From contig NZ_PIZV01000079.1 in NCBI RefSeq assembly GCF_002835665.1, forward strand, positions 1-64,000: a stretch of DNA of 64,000 nucleotides. The letters run 5' to 3'. Shown one piece after another: positions 58,933 through 64,000 of this stretch; position 1 is the first letter of the stretch, and the number at the start of each line of letters is the position of its first letter. The notes under the pieces are model-generated. The model did not search any database and had not been told where the DNA came from. It saw only the letters and a program-made list of their open reading frames with translations. The DNA is from Chryseobacterium sp. PMSZPI (GTDB taxonomy: Bacteria > Bacteroidota > Bacteroidia > Flavobacteriales > Weeksellaceae). The position numbers were made by a program, and so were the translations under genes.

Positions 58933-60291
58933 CTATGCATTTTTTTCAACAGCCGGAATAGGATCTGCATAATGTGCTAATCCATAATTTTGAGTTTGAG
59001 ACAACTCAGGGTTTTTCACGTGCCATTCAAATTCATCTCTGAAATGACGTATGGCTGCTGCAACCGGCCAAGCTGCGGCATCACCTAATGGACAGATCGT
59101 ATTTCCTTCGATTTTTCTCTGGATATCCCAAAGTAGATCGATATCTTCCATTTTTCCTTCTCCTTTCTCGATTTTTTTCAAAATCTTGTACATCCATCCT
59201 GTACCTTCACGGCACGGAGTACATTGCCCGCAACTTTCATGGTTATAGAATCTTGCTAAAGTCATCGTGTGTTCTACAATACACTGGTCTTCATCCAAAA
59301 CGATGAAACCTCCTGAACCCATCATGGTTCCGGTAGCAAAACCACCGTCAGCCAATGATTCATAGTTCATATATCTTGGCTCTCCGTTTACGGTTCTCAA
59401 CAATAAGTTTGCTGGAACAATCGGAACAGAACTTCCTCCAGGAATACAAGCCTTTAATTTTTTACCATCTTTAATACCACCGCAATATTCATCAGAATAG
59501 ATGAATTCTTCTACTGTAATGGTCATATCAATTTCGTATACCCCCGGTTTGTTGATGTTTCCACAAGCAGAAATTAATTTTGTACCTGTTGATCTTCCAA
59601 CTCCGATTTTTGCATACTCAGCACCTGTAATATCAATGATTGGAACAATTGCTGCAATAGACTCAACGTTGTTTACCACCGTTGGTCTCTCCCAAAGACC
59701 TTTTACAGCCGGGAATGGCGGTTTTAATCTTGGGTTACCTCTTTTTCCTTCAAGGGATTCAAGCAATGCAGTTTCTTCACCACAGATGTATGCTCCACCA
59801 CCTCTCTGTACATAGATTTCAAGATCGAAACCTGTTCCTAAAATATTTTTACCTAAAAATCCTGCTGCTTTAGCTTCTTCAATTGCTTCTTCAAGGATAT
59901 CCGGAATCCATGAATATTCTCCACGGATGTAGATATAAGAAGTGTTAGAACCTAAACAGTACGATGAAATTAGCATTCCTTCAATCAATAGGTGAGGAAG
60001 GAACTCCATCAGATATCTGTCCTTGAATGTTCCAGGCTCAGATTCATCTGCATTGACCACAAGGTGTCTTGGAACGCCTTCCGGTTTTGCCAAAAAGCTC
60101 CATTTCATCCCTGTAGGGAATCCAGCTCCACCACGACCTCTTAATCCTGAAGCTTTTACTTCTTCAAGAATTTCGTCAGGAGTCATTTTCAAGGCTTTTT
60201 CAGCTGCAGTATAACCTCCCTGTTTACGGTAAGTTTCAAAGTAGCGGATACCTTCTATATGTGCGTCTTTAAGTAAAAGTTTTTTACTCAT
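58933..60291 (-). CDS. nuoF: NADH:quinone oxidoreductase subunit F
   Basis: The 452-residue NADH- and FMN-binding subunit has GLRGRGGAGFPTGMKWSF, VNADESEPGTFKDR, RGGGAYICGEETALLESLEGKRGNPRLKPPFPA and the N3 [4Fe-4S] motif SCGQCTPCREGTGW. Length is normal. The upstream gene is the TOPRIM gene (two bases away) instead of nuoE. Confidence 0.97.
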   Translation of the reverse strand: MSKKLLLKDAHIEGIRYFETYRKQGGYTAAEKALKMTPDEILEEVKASGLRGRGGAGFPTGMKWSFLAKPEGVPRHLVVNADESEPGTFKDRYLMEFLPHLLIEGMLISSYCLGSNTSYIYIRGEYSWIPDILEEAIEEAKAAGFLGKNILGTGFDLEIYVQRGGGAYICGEETALLESLEGKRGNPRLKPPFPAVKGLWERPTVVNNVESIAAIVPIIDITGAEYAKIGVGRSTGTKLISACGNINKPGVYEIDMTITVEEFIYSDEYCGGIKDGKKLKACIPGGSSVPIVPANLLLRTVNGEPRYMNYESLADGGFATGTMMGSGGFIVLDEDQCIVEHTMTLARFYNHESCGQCTPCREGTGWMYKILKKIEKGEGKMEDIDLLWDIQRKIEGNTICPLGDAAAWPVAAAIRHFRDEFEWHVKNPELSQTQNYGLAHYADPIPAVEKNA

Positions 60292-60293
60292 TA

Positions 60294-60929
60294 CTAATTA
60301 TTAAATAAATTATCTTCTATAAACTTTAGTAGTTTATCTAAATTTTCGTTTTTATCTCTTTCAAATTCCCAAATACCATTATCATCATATTGGTATTTTG
60401 AAGAAGATTTATAATCCCATTTTTCACTCCTGTGTTCCTTAAATAAATCTATTTTAGAAAACAAAAATGCTTTTTGAGCAGGTAAATTAATTTTATCAAC
60501 ATTTGATGCTTTAGTACATTCAATCATGGTATTCCAACAACTATCAAAGAAATTAAATTCTTCTTTCAAACAAGTATTTAGAAGATCTTCTAAGAGACCT
60601 TCGTTTTGATCGTCAAATGGTAGAAGAAATATGGATAATTGAATATTTAAGCCATTACCTACTGCTTGATATTCATCTAATCTTTTTTCTCTTCCTCCTT
60701 TTGAAACAGAATTATTAAAATCGGTGTCAAATATTATCAAATTTTTTGCTCCTTCAGAACGTCTTCTCTCGTTAATCAGTAAAGGATTATCTTTCAATTT
60801 GTCTTTACCTTTAACATCTATAACTAATTCCGGATCGCTAATCCCAAAGAATTGCAAAAGTAGAAAATCTATAAAATTTTTATCAGATTCTCCTTCTACA
60901 AATATTTTATTTAGGCTATATTCTTTCAT
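60294..60929 (-). CDS. TOPRIM-like protein (DUF3226 type), partner of the adjacent ATPase
   Basis: The 211-residue protein has TOPRIM hallmarks: KIFVEGESDKNF with Glu12 as the candidate catalytic base, and NLIIFDTDF with Asp68 and Asp70 as metal ligands. The following IFLLPFDDQNEGLLEDLL segment is typical of DUF3226. TOPRIM folds occur in OLD nucleases, primases and topoisomerases, so a metal-dependent nuclease is likely. Its ATG overlaps the ATPase stop by one base; nuoF starts two bases after its stop. The pair is AT-richer by eye than the surrounding nuo genes. It is probably a two-gene defence cassette. It is not the DUF4435 type of PARIS AriB as far as I can tell. Confidence 0.8.
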   Translation of the reverse strand: MKEYSLNKIFVEGESDKNFIDFLLLQFFGISDPELVIDVKGKDKLKDNPLLINERRRSEGAKNLIIFDTDFNNSVSKGGREKRLDEYQAVGNGLNIQLSIFLLPFDDQNEGLLEDLLNTCLKEEFNFFDSCWNTMIECTKASNVDKINLPAQKAFLFSKIDLFKEHRSEKWDYKSSSKYQYDDNGIWEFERDKNENLDKLLKFIEDNLFNN

Positions 60930-61954
60930 TATGCTCTTAGCTCAATATTTGAATATAGTCCAGCTTCTATATTTTCAAAATTATAGGTTGTACTATAAAT
61001 TTTATCTTGCTCTCCTTCTTGTAGGCTAATTAATCTTATATCTCTTTGTTCATTTAATTGCTTACTTGCTTCGTAAAATGCCTGAATACATTCGTTAGAA
61101 TGAGTCGTAGCAAATATTTGTACATCTAATTCAGTACAAATTTTCAAAATATTTATCCAAAAATCTTTCTGTCTCGAATAATGAATACCAGTCTCTATTT
61201 CGTCAATCATTATTCTCTTCCCTTTTAATGAAAGAACCTTTAAAGCTATATAGAAAATTCTTTTAAAACCATCACCAAGGTAATTTACAGGAACAAACTC
61301 ATCTTTGTCTTTAAAGCTTAAAAGAAATACATTTTCTAAATCATCAAAATTTTGACGAAGTTCAACATCCATAATATTATCATCGATAACTTGTAATGTT
61401 TTAACTAAATTTTCCTTATCACTTTTAGTTTTAATATTGTAATAAAGCTGAAAAATATCTTTTTCATAAGTTGAGTTAAAGGCAATAAAAGAAAAATTGA
61501 AATCTTTTTTATCGTTTAAAACATAGTTTTGTATAATCTTATAAAATGATTTACTATATAAAGACAACCAACGATCTCCTTTATTATCGATTATAATTCT
61601 ATCGGTTAAATCTTCATTAAAATAAAAAGAAATAGCTTCTTTATTATTTTTTAAAAAATTCTTCTTAAATAAACTATAATATTTGTTAGCAAGAACCTCA
61701 TTACTTCTAAAATCGGACTTAATTAATTCATTTGAATTTTCAATTTTTATTAAACTTCTTTTCTCCAAAATATTAATCCAATTATCTAATAAAACTGAAT
61801 CATCTGAATTAATCAAAAGAGATTCAAGAAAACAAGTTTTTCCAACATTATTATCACCAACAATTAAATTAAATTGACCAATATCCTTTATTTCAAGAGA
61901 GTCAAACTTCTTGAAATTTTCTACTTTAAAATATGTAAGATGTTGGTTCTCCAT
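60929..61954 (-). CDS. ABC-type AAA ATPase (AAA_15/AAA_21, OLD-like)
   Basis: The 341-residue ATPase starts FKVENFKKFDSLEIKDIGQF, typical of the OLD/RecF-like group. Walker A is GDNNVGKT (residues 33-40), the ABC-signature-like loop NYLGDGFKRIFYIAL is near 220-235, Walker B is RIMIDEIETGIHYS (near 250) and the switch His is in IFATTHSNE (near 283). No TOPRIM domain is fused; a separate TOPRIM gene follows. The gene sits 9 bases after the nuoE stop and overlaps its partner by one base. ATPase/TOPRIM pairs of similar design include PARIS AriAB; OLD and Gabija GajA carry both on one chain. The host location inside complex I is unusual. Confidence 0.88.
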   Translation of the reverse strand: MENQHLTYFKVENFKKFDSLEIKDIGQFNLIVGDNNVGKTCFLESLLINSDDSVLLDNWINILEKRSLIKIENSNELIKSDFRSNEVLANKYYSLFKKNFLKNNKEAISFYFNEDLTDRIIIDNKGDRWLSLYSKSFYKIIQNYVLNDKKDFNFSFIAFNSTYEKDIFQLYYNIKTKSDKENLVKTLQVIDDNIMDVELRQNFDDLENVFLLSFKDKDEFVPVNYLGDGFKRIFYIALKVLSLKGKRIMIDEIETGIHYSRQKDFWINILKICTELDVQIFATTHSNECIQAFYEASKQLNEQRDIRLISLQEGEQDKIYSTTYNFENIEAGLYSNIELRA

Positions 61955-61963
61955 ATAATTATA

Positions 61964-62473
61964 TTAGTCTAAAGCAAGTTGTCCCTGTCTGCACAGCTCA
62001 AGGATTTCGTCTACTTTTTCTATCGTTAAATTTTCATGAAAGAACTTACCTAACTGTAACATTGGGGCATAACCACATGCTCCAAGACATTCAGCTGGTT
62101 TTAAAGTGAACATACCATCTTCAGTAGTTTCTCCGTCCTTAATGTTCAGTTTCGTTCTGATATGATCAAGGATTTTTTCGCTTCCACAAACCATACAAGG
62201 CCCTGTTCTGCAAACTTCCAAAACATATTTACCCACCGGCTTCATATTGAACATGGTATAGAAAGTAGCCACTTCGTATACTTCGATCGGTTTGATACTT
62301 AATAGTCCGGCAACATAATCCATCACAGGAACGTCTAACCATCCTCCGAATTCTTTTTGTGCCAGGTGAAGTACAGGAAGAAGAGCAGATTTCTGTCTTC
62401 CTTCAGGATATCTTGCGATAATTTTGTGTACCTGTGCTAAACTTTCCGGTTTAAAAGCTATTGTTTCGCTCAT
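61964..62473 (-). CDS. nuoE: NADH:quinone oxidoreductase subunit E
   Basis: The 169-residue thioredoxin-fold subunit carries the N1a [2Fe-2S] cluster through VCRTGPCMVCG and CLGACGYAPM. It pairs with NuoF in the NADH module, but here two foreign genes stand between nuoE and nuoF. It is preceded by a word-repeat spacer. Confidence 0.96.
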   Translation of the reverse strand: MSETIAFKPESLAQVHKIIARYPEGRQKSALLPVLHLAQKEFGGWLDVPVMDYVAGLLSIKPIEVYEVATFYTMFNMKPVGKYVLEVCRTGPCMVCGSEKILDHIRTKLNIKDGETTEDGMFTLKPAECLGACGYAPMLQLGKFFHENLTIEKVDEILELCRQGQLALD

Positions 62474-62482
62474 TTTTTATCT

Positions 62483-62573
62483 AAGATTTCAGATGCCAGA
62501 TTTCAGACATCAGATTTTAAATTTATATATAAAGCGAAGAGTCTAACATCTGAAATCTGATGTCTGACATCTT
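62483..62573. repeat. Inverted word-repeat spacer between nuoD and nuoE
   Basis: The left arm (62483-62518) reads GATTTCAGATGCCAGATTTC then AGACATCAGATTTT. The right arm (62542-62573) reads ACATCTGAAATCTGATGTCT then GACATC. They are near reverse complements around an AT-rich centre and could fold into a hairpin of about 30 bp. Confidence 0.65.
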
Positions 62574-62577
62574 CTTT

Positions 62578-63801
62578 TTATGCGTCTAATTCTCCCGCAA
62601 TAATATTCATACTACACATCGTTACAATGGCGTCCGAAATCACAGAACCTGTAATCATTTCAGGATATGCCTGATAGTAGATGAAACAAGGTCTTCTGAA
62701 GTGAAGTCTGTAAGGACTTCTTCCTCCGTCACTCACAAGATAGAAACCTAATTCTCCGTTTCCACCTTCTACTGCATGGTAAACTTCTCCTTTCGGTACA
62801 TCGGTTTCGCCCATTACAATTTTGAAGTGATAAATCAAAGCTTCCATTTTTTGATATACATCTGCCTTTTCAGGAAGATAGAAATCAGGAACATCCGCAT
62901 GGAATGGTCCTTCCGGAAGATTTTCGTATGCTTGTTTGATTATTTTAATGGATTCCCAGATTTCCTGTTGACGAACCATGAAACGGTCGTAAGTGTCTCC
63001 TGAAGTTCCTACAGGAATAATGAAGTCGAAATCTTCGTATGAGGAATAAGGTTGTGCAACTCTCACATCGTAATCTACACCTGCTGCACGTAAGTTAGGA
63101 CCAGTGAAACCATAACTTAAAGCTCTTTCAGCAGAAATAGCTCCAGTACCGATGGTTCTGTCCATGAAAATTCTGTTTCTCTCTAAAAGTGTACAGAATT
63201 CTTTAAATCTACCAGGGAATGTTTTTAAGAAATCCTGTAATAACTCATGGAACTTAGGAGTGAAATCTCTTTCAAATCCTCCGATTCTTCCCATGTTAGT
63301 TGTCATCCTCGCCCCGCAGATCTGCTCATACATATCATAAATACGTTCTCTTTCGATAAACATATAAGTAAGACCTGTAATTGCTCCTGAGTCCATCCCG
63401 GTAACCCCGTTACAGATCAGGTGGTCACCGATTCTTGCAAGCTCCATCAGGATAACACGCATATAGTCTACACGCTTTGGAACTTTAACGCCAATCAGCT
63501 TTTCCACTGTCATATGCCAACCAAGGTTATTGATGGGTGCAGAACAGTAATTCATACGGTCAGTAAGGGTAGTGATCTGAGAGTAATTTCTTCTTTCAGA
63601 AATTTTTTCAAATGCTCTGTGGATATATCCAACCGTTTGCTCAGCATGAAGGATTCTTTCTCCGTCCATCGTTAAGATATTCTGGAAAATCCCGTGAGTA
63701 GCAGGGTGGGTAGGTCCTAGATTCAGGGTATATAATTGTCCGTCAATCTGTTCCTTACTTTCGTACTGGTTTAGTATATTAGATAATGAGTTATCTTTCA
63801 T
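62578..63801 (-). CDS. nuoD: NADH:quinone oxidoreductase subunit D
   Basis: The 407-residue 49-kDa-type subunit has LNLGPTHPATHG (quinone-site His), VGYIHRAFEKI, DRMNYCSAP, ERERIYDMYEQICGARMTTN and the SPYRLHFRRPCF end. It forms the quinone-binding site with NuoB. I start at MKDNSLSN (63801); an earlier in-frame start would read into the word-repeat spacer. Confidence 0.95.
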   Translation of the reverse strand: MKDNSLSNILNQYESKEQIDGQLYTLNLGPTHPATHGIFQNILTMDGERILHAEQTVGYIHRAFEKISERRNYSQITTLTDRMNYCSAPINNLGWHMTVEKLIGVKVPKRVDYMRVILMELARIGDHLICNGVTGMDSGAITGLTYMFIERERIYDMYEQICGARMTTNMGRIGGFERDFTPKFHELLQDFLKTFPGRFKEFCTLLERNRIFMDRTIGTGAISAERALSYGFTGPNLRAAGVDYDVRVAQPYSSYEDFDFIIPVGTSGDTYDRFMVRQQEIWESIKIIKQAYENLPEGPFHADVPDFYLPEKADVYQKMEALIYHFKIVMGETDVPKGEVYHAVEGGNGELGFYLVSDGGRSPYRLHFRRPCFIYYQAYPEMITGSVISDAIVTMCSMNIIAGELDA

Positions 63802-63810
63802 AATATATTT

Positions 63811-63870
63811 AGATTTGAGATTTGAAATTTGAATGGTTAACTTCAAATCTCAAATATCCAATTTCAAATT
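63811..63870. repeat. Inverted word-repeat spacer between nuoC and nuoD
   Basis: The left arm (63811-63833) contains AGATTTGAGATTTGAAATTT. The right arm (63842-63870) contains TTCAAATCTCAAATATCCAA and TTTCAAATTT. It uses the same words as the arms around the four-helix-bundle gene at 55308-55861, but has no gene between the arms. Confidence 0.65.
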
Positions 63871-63873
63871 TAT

Positions 63874-64000
63874 TTATCTTCCGAACATATTATCGTTCTT
63901 GTCGGTTCTGGTACCGTCTTCAAGGCGATATTCCTTCAACATTGGGTGGTATCCAAGATCTTCCATATTCAAGATAGGTCTAAGATCCGGGTGTCCTTTA
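63874..64000 (-). CDS. nuoC: NADH:quinone oxidoreductase subunit C, C-terminal fragment
   Basis: The last 41 codons of a minus-strand gene read KGHPDLRPILNMEDLGYHPM, with KEYRLEDGTRTDKNDNMFGR as the end. This fits the C-terminus of the 30-kDa subunit, as its position before nuoD predicts. The rest is outside the window. Confidence 0.75.
   Translation of the reverse strand, partial: KGHPDLRPILNMEDLGYHPMLKEYRLEDGTRTDKNDNMFGR

Noticed and set aside
60294..61954. Direct assignment to PARIS or Gabija
   Set aside because: The TOPRIM partner looks like DUF3226 rather than DUF4435, and there is no UvrD-like GajB; only the general ATPase/TOPRIM design matches.
1..64000. tRNA or rRNA genes
   Set aside because: No cloverleaf with a T-loop GGTTCGAATCC-like element or rRNA core sequence was noticed on reading both strands; a tRNAscan run would settle it.

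Overview
The window looks like chromosomal DNA of a Chryseobacterium-type member of the Flavobacteriia (Bacteroidota). Reasons: low GC; promoter boxes of the form TAnnTTTG with few Shine-Dalgarno sites; type IX secretion components and sorting tails (PorP/SprF, 'YPNP...GTYIIEI' C-termini); families typical of this class (DUF3822, DUF5606, DUF4822, short NuoG); and many secreted proteins ending their signal peptide in 'AQ' or 'SQ'. No tRNA, rRNA, CRISPR array, transposase or phage structural module was seen.

Regions: 0-2.5 kb holds TPM/LemA envelope genes, folA and a TPR membrane protein. 2.7-4.4 kb is an AT-rich accessory pair: a lipoprotein with a papain-like C-terminus and a small overlapping membrane protein. 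4.7-12.8 kb is housekeeping (TRIC channel, coaD, ddl, a PASTA protein, rluD, porP/sprF, hemW, murI), with a four-helix-bundle (IVS-type) gene inserted between coaD and the TRIC gene. 13-23.8 kb has a nitroreductase/HxlR divergent pair, rsmD, DUF3822, Smr, a YfcE-like phosphoesterase, a serine hydrolase, SixA, ruvX-def, DUF5606, mazG and a lipoprotein. 23.8-31.7 kb is a TPR-LuxR sensor divergent from a duplicated surface-protein locus: two adhesin-like paralogues, a decayed third copy, and two nearly identical double-DUF4822 lipoproteins. 32-45.5 kb holds a secreted protein, a 1238-residue metallophosphoesterase/outer-membrane-barrel fusion, a divergent HD-PycTM protein, a GAF protein, a TonB-dependent receptor and a cytochrome P450. 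46-48.7 kb has two NHL-repeat proteins with T9SS tails, one frameshifted. 49-64 kb is the minus-strand NADH:quinone oxidoreductase operon nuoC-N.

The nuo operon carries three kinds of guests. An ABC-type ATPase plus TOPRIM pair sits scarlessly between nuoE and nuoF; its architecture parallels ATPase/TOPRIM phage-defence systems and it is my best candidate for an undescribed system. An outer-membrane-barrel gene sits between nuoF and nuoG. A frameshifted four-helix-bundle gene, bracketed by inverted repeats, sits between nuoI and nuoH.

A second recurring theme is spacer DNA built from short repeated words arranged as imperfect inverted repeats (for example TTTGAAATTTGAGA, TAATGAGCAAT, TTTCAGATGTCAGA). 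Both four-helix-bundle genes are bracketed by such arms, which fill the whole gap between neighbouring genes; other spacers carry gene-free versions. This suggests, without proving, a mobile-repeat family. All homology statements come from recognising motifs by eye; no search or alignment program was run.
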